Origin: Trebouxia sp. TZW2008
Taxonomy: Eukaryota; Chlorophyta; Trebouxiophyceae; Trebouxiales; Trebouxiaceae
DNA length: 64,000 nucleotides
Reading direction: 5' to 3'
Assembly: GCA_002118135.1 (NCBI GenBank)
Contig: BDIU01000097.1
Location: 62,001 to 126,000 of the forward strand
Shown: positions 9,659 to 21,900 of the stretch, piece by piece
Layout: every line of letters begins with the position of its first letter
Numbering within the stretch: position 1 is the first letter of the stretch
Position numbers and translations under genes: made by a program
The notes under the pieces: model-generated
What the model saw: only the letters and a program-made list of their open reading frames with translations
Database searches by the model: none
Told to the model about the DNA's origin: nothing

Positions 9659-12409
9659 TTACTGAAGCAGCATTACAGCCTCAACGGGCACGCCTTGATC
9701 TTGCACAACAAGAGGACTAGGCCTATCAGGTTTCAGGTACTTCCTGGGATTGTCATGAATGCGCTGCCCATGATACACCATGTGATTCAGCAGCAAGTTG
9801 ATCTCAGGGCCACATTCACGAGTCACAAAGTGCGCTCCTTCCAAAAGCATGCACGGACATTCCAGTCGTGTGGCTAATTGCTCGCCGTATTTGGCCTTTG
9901 CCAGGATGTCATAGCGGCCATGTATGACCATCATAGGGAAGCGACCAGACTTGATTGCTTTGATCTTTTGGTCTGTCACTCTGTGCGTCCATACTGCATT
10001 CAACTGACCCTGCATGGCAGAAATCAGCACATACAAAGAAGGGCTGTCAGTCAGTCACCGGGCGTAGCCACAGCTGCCACCTTTGACTGCAAGGTGACAC
10101 ACCTGTCATATTGCTAGAGTAGCAGTATTGACATGTATCATGCAGCTTTGAGACTCAGAGGTCACTTGGGCATGAGAGCATGTGTGACACCACTCACACC
10201 TGAGGTGACCACACCTGAACTGTATCATGCAGCTTTGTATATAGGACTCTTTTCACATGTGGGGGGCAAACCTGAGGCAGGTTAGATAGGCATGAGGCAA
10301 GGCACATGGGGCAGCTATACTTTTTGCCACCACAACAGCACCTATAGCTGTTGCGTACGACACACTGTAAAGTAGAAGCTTGCGAGAGTCATGCTCTGAA
10401 ACATCATGATGATAGGGCTGCGCAGTTTCTCCCTTTTTGACACATCAATTCATATGCTTACAAGCAATCAATCAACCCTCAACAAGCTCAGGCTTGCCAT
10501 GTTTGAGAAACTTCAAGCCAGCGTTCATTTTGAATGTTTCATGAAGCTAGGGGTTGCATGGAACAGTTTACCTTGAAACCATAGTCAGGCTGGCCTACGC
10601 CACCGCCCTTTTGCCCTTCCACGTATTCCTCATGCAACAGTGACCTGCGGGTCCTTTTGTACTTGCTGTCCTGCATCAAAACCCATTGCACTCAGCACTC
10701 CAGAAAATCAAGATGTGAATGGCAAAGCAGGAGAAGAACAAGAAGAAGGAGAGCTGATCTCTGCAGACAAAACACAATGAAATTGCAATGCCAGAAGAGC
10801 AAGAATGCTGTTTGTTGTTATGGAAACAGGAAGGAGTACACACAACCTTCTGCACTCAAGGGTGGAAGCACAACTCACCACTTCATTCAGTGTTTTTTTC
10901 ATGAAGTGTAGCTTCAAGTCCACCTTAGCTCTGTCCTCTACAGACTTGGCCCAAAACGCCTGCAGCACTTGGGATCACTGTCAATCTTCACAGCTTTTAC
11001 TGTGTGCAGGCCCTGTACATGAAAGAGGCGGGGGCAAGACGAAGCAGTGCTAGGATCTGCCTAGCATGCTGAACAGCTCTTCAATGGAATGAGACGGCCG
11101 ACTGTCTTGCTGTTCTTGTACTGATATAAACAACAAGTGCGGTTACGCAGCTGATGTGGGAAACAAATCATCAACAAAGAAAGCAAAGAAGCGCAGCGCA
11201 CAGCACCAGGGCACAGCAGAGGGGAAGAGCAAGGGACCTGCCAGGCGTACTTGATAGCTGCCCAGTTGGTTGGCACTGACTGCCATCTGCCTGCTGTGAC
11301 ACTGATGAGCGTTAGTGACAACAGCCTCTCTGGGTGCATTGATGCTAGCTGTGTCGCTATCATGGCCCCCATAGAATGACCAATCACATGTACTTGGCCC
11401 CACTTCAGAGCATCCTGCACATCAAGGGAATAGACTGAAAAGCTGACTTGTTAGCATAGCCCTCAACAGAATGACCAATAACATGCACCTGTCCCCGCTT
11501 CAAAGCGTCCTGCGCATGCAAGACAAGAAAGTGGAACTAGCAAGGACTCATGCATGGCCTTGACTGCAGGCCGTTGACCTTCTTCCCGCAAACCAGTCAA
11601 ATACATCAGCTGCGTTCGCAGCAATCTATATGCAGCTAGTCCATGGCGCAAGCATTAGCCATGCATCAAGATGCATGCAAGCCATAAGCTAGCTTTGAGG
11701 CATGTCAGGCCTGCATGCATATGAAGCAGCTGCAGTGGGGCTCGATTTCAGCTTACCAGGATGGTGATGCAGTCATCTGCCATCCGGGAAGTGGTGTAAG
11801 CTGTGCGTGGCTTGGGTGAGCTGCTGCGTCCCACACCCCGGTTGTCCAGCAGGCACACTCTCACAGGCACCTCATCTCCCTGTGACACAGCCTGCTGATT
11901 GCCATGACAATGAATGCTGCATGAAGGCAGCAGAACAACGCAGACAATGATGATCTGCTTCAAAGCAAGTCATGACATGTGGCATGAGCAGTGTTTAAGA
12001 AAGCCCAGGCAACAAGTTTACCGGATGTCGCAGTAGGCCGTCTAGCTGAGGTTCCCAGCAGTCCATAGTTGCACCAAAACCTGTGGGCATCGACAATTTT
12101 GACTCCAGCTCGCACCAGTTTTGCTGTATTGGCATTGCCAACAAGCAAAGCTGTAACAGCAACAGTGCGGGTGCAAGCAGAGCCTACTCTATATGTCTAC
12201 TGGCTTACCCATGATCATCAGGATGTCTATGCCAGGGGCAAGATCAGCATCTCTGCAATCAGTCGACAATAGCAGCATACGCTGGACCACAGAAGACTGT
12301 AGGATCTGCGTATCATTGCGTACCTGCCACTGATCGAGGCGGCGTTGCTGCGGACTTCGTAAAAAACGTCCGCCGCGGAGGCTCCTGAGCCAGAAGATAC
12401 AGTTGGCAT
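9659..12409 (-). CDS. alpha/beta hydrolase
   Basis: Eight exons close exactly as 339 codons plus stop: 12409-12324, 12252-12209, 12080-12022, 11879-11757, 11414-11238, 10959-10879, 10670-10572 and 10009-9659. The landmarks are oxyanion-loop region GFGATMDCWEPQL, then DNRGVGRS, the nucleophile elbow GHSMGAM with its serine, acid GRYDILAK and base EGAHFVTRE. The layout follows the soluble plant alpha/beta-hydrolase group with the same DNRGVGRS and GHSMGAMIA motifs. All three catalytic residues are present, so it is probably an active esterase, lipase or related enzyme; the substrate is unknown. No transit peptide is seen. A degraded copy of the exon 5 start (DALK.GQVHVIGHS) lies at about 11455-11513, 99 bp upstream of the true one. 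Confidence 0.92.
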
Positions 12410-12915
12410 CGTCTAGACGCGCTGAAGGCTGCAAAGCGCTCAATGAGATTTGCTGCCAAATATCTTATAGCTATGCGATATACGTTAGCGCAGCAGCTCT
12501 CAGCCCACAAGGATGGCGCCCGTCAACACAATATAACGTGCTGCTCATTGTGTCACCCGCCATTTCGATACGGCATGGCAAGCGCTCGACTGGTAGCTGT
12601 ACTTGCATAACAAGACCGGGTATTGCGCCAGGTCGCGATGCTTTGCACAGAATTGCTGAATCAGCTTGAGTCTTCACAAGTTTGACCTGATGCTCCATCG
12701 TTTTTGAGCAGCTTGATCCAAACTGTCGATCCTCTTCTTCCCAATTTCCGAATAAGCTTCACAGGCTTTGTCGGAAGCATATTACCGATCAGGTCAAGGC
12801 TTGTTCGCGACAAAACGTGTTCCGGGACATGCAAAGGAGACGCCCGCACGACACAACGTGCTGACAGTTGAGTCCAACATGATCGCGTAGTCCCCGGCCG
12901 AGGCGTTGGTGCAGC
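12410..12915. promoter_or_regulatory. divergent intergenic region, hydrolase and RSH-like gene
   Basis: 506 bases separate two divergent start codons (12409 minus, 12916 plus), so both promoters and 5' UTRs should lie here. No TATA box or known operator is evident. A plus frame (12403-12669) and a minus frame (12661-13011) are open but show no family features. Confidence 0.5.
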
Positions 12916-15900
12916 ATGCCTCACGTTTCGAAGCCTCTGCCTGCGACGCTTTTGCCGGGGTCCTGTGTCAGCCGGGTGCAACAACGCCTGCCGGTACATG
13001 TCCCATGCCACAGGACTCGAGCCGCAAGGCAGATGAAGTGTCGCAGCTTGATCACCCAGCCAGTGTTGACCGAGTTGGTGAAGCTAACACTCAGTCCAAG
13101 CAGCGTCACAGCCATGAACAACGTTGCTGCTGGTAAGCTGCTGCTTGTGTGTCGGACTCGTTGTGTAGGGACAGCGTTGCTGGACACTGACATTTTGCTT
13201 TCTCTGACTCTGCAGTCTCTCGTTCCACTGGGCCAAATTTCCTTGTAGCATACAGCATCTTCACTGCACTCGCGGCTTCTGTCACACTGTGGGTGGTGCA
13301 CCTTGTCAGTTACCTATGGGACACCTTTTTTGAAGCCTATGTATTCCAGGAAAGGGCAACACAAGTAAAGGTACAACTGCAAGCTATTTTCCCGTTTGAG
13401 TTTGTGGCCACTTATGGCATGCTAAGTGCACAAGGGCATGCATGCATATCATCTATATTGCATGCAGCTCCCTCAAAGCATGCAGGACGCACATGTGCGG
13501 AGACAGCTGGTTGTAGTGCAGATGTTGTGACACACTGCACATCAGTGCACATTACAACACTGGCCTTGTACATGATAAAGCTTAGGACTGTTTCTCACAC
13601 TGTGTAAACTTTACAACTCATCACTGCACCACCAAGTCCTCTGCAGTCTGTACAGCATGATCTCCTCCAGCAGCTGAACATCACACATGTTGCACTCCCC
13701 CAGTACATAGGGCAACAAGGCCCTGCCAAATGATTCATGGGGTCCCTCATTCAATTCCAGGAATCATCACATGTCACAGTGCTTGAGTATATAGCGCAGT
13801 AATGCCCTGCCCAATCAAAACATCATGCATGGGGTTATTTACACTAATCCAGAAATAAATGTTGCACATGTCAAACTCCCCAGATACATAGGCCATGATG
13901 CTCTACAGGAGGGAAGTATCATGCATGGGCTCAGCAATGCTGCATGGCGAGAACGCGAATGTCATATACTTACCACTCCATCAATAAGCAAGGCAGTCTT
14001 GCTCTACAGGAGGAAAACATCATGCACGGGGTGGACGTCACTCAAAGCAACTTCTTCAATCGAGCCAGGGTCAAGGAGGCTGTGGCCTTTGCAGCAGATG
14101 CTCACAAAGGGCAAGCGCGCAAAACCAAGGAGCCTTATGTGGCCCACTGCATTCAGACAGCTTGCATTGTGGAGTCTCTGTTGGACCTGGCTGAAGATAC
14201 AGAGTACAACTCAAGGTATTCTGATGCTATTGCCCTCGACATTCAAGGCCACAGATGACAGCAGGAGGTGCTGTTATCACAAGTCATCAAAGTCTTGTTT
14301 GCAACAACATCAATGTTTATGCAAGGTATGACAATTGTTCTGAGCATTATCAGCTCAATTGATGAAGAGGGCACAGAGCATCCAGACAGTTTGCATTGTG
14401 GAGTCTCTGCCAGACCTGGCTGAGGATACAGAGTACAGTTTAAGATGGCCTGCTGCTGTTGCTCACAACACTCATAAGCACAAACTACTGCAAGACTTGT
14501 CATGATCATGATTACAGTTGCAGCCTCAACTGTAATCGCATCAATGTCAATGTGCTGGATACAACACTTGCTCTTGTTCTTGGCGACAGCATGTCAAATG
14601 ATAAGGATGGCACAGAGCAAGAGCGCTCACGCTGCATCAGCCAGGGAATGCAGAATTGCAGTTTGAACATTAAAGTCTGCGCAAAGCACATAACATTGAT
14701 TGCAGGGCAGAGTCAGCTATTGTAGCAGCGTTGCTGCATGACATGCTTGACAACACTCAAGTCAAGGTGCAAGAAATGTAGAAGTTCTCCTTATGATGTA
14801 AGGGATTGAGATCCGCTGTTGGCATCCTGCAGGGCAGAGTCAGCAATTGTTGCAGTCTTGCTGCATGATGTGCTTGACGACACTCAAGTCAAGGTGCAAC
14901 AAGTGCAGGGACAGCATGGCAATTGATCGGCTTCTGTCCAATAGCTGAAGTGGCTGAAACAATGTTGCTGGTGTTATCTTGCAGGGCAGAGTCAGCTATC
15001 GTAGCAGCCTTGCTGCATGATGTGCTTGACGACACTCCAGTCAAGGTGCAAGAGGTACAGGAGCAGTTTGGCAGTCAGGTGGCGTCCATGGTTAGCAAGG
15101 TCAGCCAGCTCAGCAGCATGAACCAGCTGCTCAGACGCCGCCGGCGACAACTGGTAGGTCTGCCCAGACACATTCCTGTTAATAGTGGCTCTCAAAGCAC
15201 ATAGCGTCTGCTTAACAGTCACCCAGGATGATCAACTGGCATGGTTCTTGTCAGCATCCCAAAGCGTCTAGCAGCCAGATGAGAAATGCCTGTTGAGCTT
15301 GGTTATTTTGCATGTGCACATACATTATGTCGCATACAAACAATGTATGTGCCTTTTGCCTGGTGCAGTCTGGTACCAGCAGGGGCATTGGCCTGGGCAA
15401 AGAGGAAGAAGAGCAGTTGAGGGCCTTCATCGTCAGCATGGTTTCAGAGCCGCTGGTTCTGGTGATCAAGCTGGCAGACCGCCTGCACAACATGCGCACT
15501 GTGTTTGCGCTGAAGAAGGACAAGCAGAAGGCTGTGGCCACTGAGACCCAGCAAGTGTGGTGCAGTCTAGCTGAGCGGCTGGGCATGATGGCGCTCAAGG
15601 TACACGCCTTCCCCTGACTGGAAGCTTCAAGCTGGAAAGTCTTTGTAGCTTTTGTATCAGGGCCGGGAACAGTCTGCACAACATGTGGACAATGTTTGCG
15701 CTGATGCAGCACAAGCAAAAGGCTATGGTCACTAAGACCCAGCAAGTGTGGTGCAGTCTAGCTGAGAGACTCGGCATGCTGGCGCTCAAGGTAAAGATTT
15801 GGCCTGATGGAAACTGTCAAGCATTTCATTGCCACATTGCTTTGTTCAGCTGCAGCCTGCATGCACATCTGATTCAGATACTCTGGAGGCGTGACATGCA

Positions 15901-18900
15901 TCTCTTGGTGCCCAATCATGCAGGCCACAGCTTGTCAAGCATGCTGTTGGAACTGTCCGTGGACCCCATGTTTTGCTCAAGTCCCACACACTCACTCTAT
16001 GTCAGGCCATAGACGCAAGGTTGGCTGCAGCATATCAAAAATGCACCCAATACTGTGCTTCAAGCCCTACCTGACATTGTTGCCAGAGTCCACGTATGAT
16101 GTACGGCCTGACATACTTTTGGCATGTGACGGACCATACGGCCCTGCAAACAAGAGCTAGACAGGCTGTGGGGAATCTCAGGGCACGGCCTGACATATGG
16201 TGTGTAAATGCAGGCTGAAATAGAGGACCTCTGCTTCACTGTACTGCAGCCAGTCAACCACATGGCCCTGCCAAAACGCTGTAGACAGGCTGTGGTGAAT
16301 TGCAGTGCTTGTCCTGACATATGAAGTGTAAATGCAGGCTGAATTAGAGGACCTTTGCTTTGCCGTACTGCAGCCAGTCAACCACATGGCCCTGCCAAAA
16401 CGCTGTAGACAGGCTGTGGTGAATTGCAGTGCTTGTCCTGACATATGAAGTGTAAATGCAGGCTGAATTAGAGGACCTCTGCTTTGCCGTACTGCAGCCA
16501 GTCAACCACATGGCCCTGCCAAAACGCTGTAGACAGGCTGTGGGAAATTGCAGTGCATGGCCTGACATGTGATGTGTGAATGCAGGCTGAACTAGAGGAC
16601 CTCTGCTTTGCCGTATTGCAGCCAGTTGAGTACACAGCCCTGCGCAACGAGCTAGACAGGCTTGCTGGATTTGAACAGACAGCTGAGCTTGCACCCGCAC
16701 AGGCTGAAACCCTCTTTAGCACAGCAGCAGCAGGCATCAAGACAGCAACAGACATAGCATCAACGTCAGGCTCTGCGCCTCGGTCGTACCTACCCGCCCC
16801 TAGACCCATACCCCGCCCCGCCCTCTCCAATTCTTCAGGTCAGCAGTCAGGGGGGGGGTCAGACCCCCCACAGCAGCTTCCGACAGCCGCCACATCACAG
16901 CAGGCTTTAAATCAGCCCAGCACGCAAAGCATGCCCAGCGTGCCGACCACGATTGGGGACTTGTACGCTCATGCTGAGCATGGCATGGTGAGGACGGCTG
17001 GCAAGGCCATTCTGAGCACAAGGCAGCAGAAGCATTTGCAGTCAGGGCTGCTGCGGCTACGAGCCCCCGCCCAGCTGAAGAAGAGGCGCAGTTCAGCTGC
17101 CGTGCTAGATGCTCCTGAAGTTGAGGACTTGTCAGAGTATGCTCCTGCTTATGCTGGACCAGAAGTCTTGGCAAGAACATCTGTCAGGACGCTGTTTCAC
17201 TCGGGCCGAAGTTCTACTTCACGTGCTTCTCCATCATCTTCTTCTTCATCAGCTTCATGGGCCCACTCTGGTGACCAGTCAGGTGCTGACTCATCCACTT
17301 CTGGCACATCCCAAGATGGCGCCTCGAACAGCCCCAGTCAGAACACCAAACTGAAAACAGCATCAACAGAAGCTGAACAGGCCTTGACATCGAGGGCTGT
17401 TAGAGAACAGCCCTCAGGAAGTGTGCCTCAGCCTCAGGGACGTTTGAGGGTTATCAGGGGCAGAAAGCCTAGACAAGCCCTGGCGGCGCAGCATGCAGCC
17501 CTTGCTGCCAGGCAGAAGTCAAACAGTGAAGCTGGCCCTAGTCACCAAGTGCCCTTCTCCTTTCTGTCTGCTGACCAGCAAAAGGTAACAGCCAACCCTA
17601 CTGTTCTCTTCAGGTTTCAGGAATCACAAGGCAGTTGCTGCAAGTGCTGGCATAGACCTGGTCATGATCATCTGGGCTGTTGCAATCTACAAGTGACTAT
17701 CCTTGCATCAAGCACGTCAGTACAAGCAATAAACAAGCACCTCAACCCAGTGGCCTTTGGCCAGTTCTGCTATCTGATGCTGTGCAGCTCAAGTTGTCAC
17801 CTGTAGTCAAGCTGACTTGCACTTGGCTGACTTCATCTAAAATGTGCTGAAACAACTCACTTAATAATGTGCGCATGTATTGCTACAGGTGCGGCACATA
17901 GTGCAAACGGTGCTGCCCTTCAACACCGTGGTGTTCAAGGACTACAGGGCACTTCCATCAGGGGCTGCCCCGGGGCTGTCAGTGCTGCAAGGATGTGCTC
18001 AAGTGCTGATGCAGAACATACTGCTGGACAGCTACTTGGCAGGCTTGGACATACGCATGGAAGTAAGCTGTCATTCACTTAGGCCCCACATACACACTCA
18101 ATCACTTGACTGTGTCACTCAATTCCTCCCTTGTCCCTCGATCAATTGACCACATGATGAAGCAATCAGTCAGTTAGTACCTCACGCAGTCACGCACTAA
18201 TCATTCACTCATGCACTCACTCACTCACTCAATTGCTCACTCATTCATTTACTGAGCTCCGCTAGCTCACTCAACTGCTCCTTTGCTCATGCACGCATGC
18301 ACTCGCTCACTCACCACCCACTTACTCACCTGCTTGCCCGCTTGTTTGCCCACTTGCTCACCTGAGTGATGCAACAATCCTGATGCGCCCTCACTGACTG
18401 AGTCCCTCACTCCATTGCTTTCTTACATGTTTTTAACCCTCGCCCAAAGCAACCAGCGTGTCCTGCTTCAACAACCTACTTGCAAATTCAAGGCTACACT
18501 GGCACACACTGTAGTGACCCGTTATGGATATGAAGCTCTGCTTGCACACCTTCATGCACCCACGGCTTCCCCAGAAGCAACATTCGCAAACTGTTAGCGT
18601 TTGAGTTGCAGGGTCGTTTGAAGAGCATGTACAGCGTATACAAGAAGATGCTGCGCAAGCAGATTCCTGTAGGACAGGTGTATGATGCAAGGGCACTGAG
18701 AATCATTGTAGATGACGAGGGAGGGACCAAGATTGCAGATGCATGGTCTGCTGCCTACAGGCATGTTCATGACTGTGTATCTGCCTGACTGCCTGCCTGT
18801 CAAGCGTTAAACTTGTGATAAACTTGTGATCAGTTTGTGATACAGCTCACAGCGCTCACGGGTCCTGTAGATTTTTTGCATTCAGACTCTCATCCCTGGC

Positions 18901-21900
18901 TCATCGCACATGCCAGATGCTTTTCGCTTGATCAAACGGCTGTTCCTTGCTTTGCATACCATGTGCAGATTGCTTGTTGACTTTGGCTGTCGCTGTTAGT
19001 GGTATGCCTTTCAATCATACACTCAGCCAAACCGATTTTGAGAGGGGAAGGATTAGCTAGTGCAACGTGTGGCAAGGCCTGTTGCAATGCAGTTGCAAAG
19101 ACTGCAAGCACAATTACAATCGATACATGTGCGTGTGCTGCAGATGAGCTGCATGATGGTTGCTGCGTTGATCAACATGCTTGACAGCCCAGTAAAATCT
19201 GTGGTGTTACTGTGACGCCAGTGCGCCAGTTACAAAGTCAGGCACAAAGCGTTGGGCTGTCAGTCCACTCACCATGTTGCCAGCACTCTTACTCCCGACA
19301 TGTCCTGCAGGATTCAGCCTGCAGTGCATCAGCTGTGGCGTGAGGTAGGCGGTGAGAATGATGACTACATAGTCAACCCTAAGCGGTCAGGGTATCAGTC
19401 CCTGCACACGGCTGTGAGGGGCCCAGGAGGGGTGCCCATGGAAGTCCAAATCAGGACTGCCCACATGCATCAAGTGGCTGAGTATGGCGCAGCGGCTCAC
19501 TGGACATACAAAGAGAACACGCCAAAGCAGCAGGCCAGCTCGGACACAATACAGGTATCCATCATTGCCGTACCAGTTGATTGCCCTGCTGGAACAGCGA
19601 TGGCTTCTGTCATGTCATGTTGGCATGTCATGAGTGAGCAAACAAATGTGTACAGGTGTGCCTGGATTTTGCAGTACTGGGCAGGTCATGGCATTGCCTT
19701 GCACTGAGGAAAAATCAGTAGAGCTGCTGCTGCCTACTCTGATAGCATATATTGTGTTGCCCTCATGAGTAGGCGTACAAGTACTGTTGAGCCTGACCAC
19801 ATGCTTCTGTGATGTAGACTACGTAAATCGTCATTGTGGAGTAGCAGCATGTCCACTGTGTGTCTGGTCTGCAGGAACGGCAGCCAGTAATCTGCCACAA
19901 GGACGGCACGCTGCGCAAGGGCGTGGTGTTTGAGGTGCTCAAGGAGGGCCTGCAGTTCATAGCTGTTGTCAGCACAGCCAGTGTTGTGGGGCATCTGCGC
20001 GGCAGCAGTCTCGCTTCCTATCAGTAAGTCACACCATGCCACTTTGACATGGCTGCCAGCAATTGGGTCGCATGAACTCTTCCTGAGATGCTCAAGGAGG
20101 GCCTGCAGTGAGTAGCTGTTGTCAGCACAGCCAGTGTTGTTGGTCATTTGTTGGTCAGCCAGCATTGTGGGAATCTTGCGCTAGCAGCCTGGCTTTTACC
20201 AACAAGCCCATTACGCCCTCATTGTTCATGAAAATGCTGCATGATTGCACTTCAACCGCAAGGTGAGATTGTGTATTCGGCACAGCCAGTATTGTGGGGC
20301 ACCAGCATGGCAGCAGTCTTGCCTCTCACCAGTAAGCACCATTGTGCTGTCATCCATGTTGCGTCTGTCAGCGCTGTAGGTCATCAGCCCCTGCCTGAAC
20401 TTACATCAGTATATGTTACTGTTGCTGTTGGTCAGTACTGCCAGTGTTGTCAATGACGTTTGACCCTCAGATTGTGTTGTTTCAAAAAGCTGCATAGGCA
20501 AGCTCAAGACAAGCAATAGTTTGCTCCTGTTCACTGAAGCATGTGACGCCGTCTCATTCCAGATTGTATTGCCACAGGAAGCTGTACAGGCGCGCAACAG
20601 ACAAGCAGTGGTTTGCTCCTGGTCATGGAGACCTGACTGCCTGCCTGGAGCTGTACTCCAAGTGTGCTGACGGCAGATTCCGCCGCACCGACCACACTGG
20701 CTACAAGCTGCCAGTCTTCTGCACACCCCTTGAGGTAAACGCACTTTGTACCCAATCACAGCAACTGATGCATCTTCCTTAATTGTAGTGCACACTTGAC
20801 GCTTAGGGTACGCATAGGGTTTGAAAGTTGGTTTTACTAATTTGTTTAGTACTTTTATATTTGGCCCACCCTTTAGGGTTTAGAGGCGCGGTTGTAGGGT
20901 TTAGGGTTTTAGGGAAGAGTACACTACATTTGAGGAAGACGAACTGACGGGCAATACACCCTGTATTGCACCCGCGTATCTAGGTCATCTGGCCCCTGAG
21001 CGCCCCTTGAAGCGCGCATCAGTGCCATTATGACGCCAAAAGACAATGCCCACACTGGCTACAAACTGCCAGGCTTCTGTGTACCTCTTGAGGAACAGGT
21101 ACAATCAGCACACTGACAGAAGCATCCCTCAACTTCCCAGTTCCTCTGTGTCATCACAACACTGGTAGAAAAATATCTCTTGAAGTAGTCACGTATCTGT
21201 GTAATCACAGACTTGACTGCACCAGCTTTGAGTTGTCAGTCTTCTCCCTACCCCTTGAGGTACATTTATGCATTGTGCCATGCTAGTGCTACCTGCATTC
21301 AGATGTGTGGGTGCTATCTTTTTGTTGCTTGCGGCAGGTCAAAGTTTCTGACAATTCTCCAACAAGTGCCTGTGAGTGTCAACAGCACCCTGCCCCCAAA
21401 AAGAGCTGCAAAGCCTGGCTGTGGCCACAGCGAGTTGCTACAGGTCTGAAGTCTTGAGCGATTTCAGAGTGTGTTTTGCAGAGGTGGTCTGAGGAAGAAG
21501 ACTCCTCAGATGCTGACCAGCAGCAATTGCCAGCCACCTCTGAACAGACTGAGCGCTTCAAGAACCAGAGAGATCTCAATGCCAAGGTATATTTTCCTTA
21601 TCTGTCCAGTTGACTTGATGTGCGCTTTGCGACGATTTGTCCAGATGCTTCAAGTCAACGCTTGCAGGACTGCTTGTCTCCTCAACTTGCAATTACAGAC
21701 CTTAGTGCATGACCTGGCTTGAAAGCCTCCTAGCTATATACTGCATGCGCTCAGGTATATTGCATACACTCAGGTACATTGCATGCACACAGTAGATCGT
21801 GTGTTCATAGTATGAGGTCACCTCTGCCACAGGTGACAGGTCGAACGAATTGTTTCTAATCCTGGAGCTGTGCTAGTAACAACTCCAACACGTCATGCAA

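Noticed and set aside
14706..14910. Additional HD-domain exons of the RSH-like gene
   Set aside because: They are echoes: the reading frame stops or diverges, and including them breaks phase with exon 15369.
21339..21441. Extra exon between RSH-like exons 20578-20734 and 21482-21586
   Set aside because: It has plausible splice sites and an open frame, but ends in phase 1 while the next exon needs phase 0. Direct joining of 20734 to 21482 is in phase.
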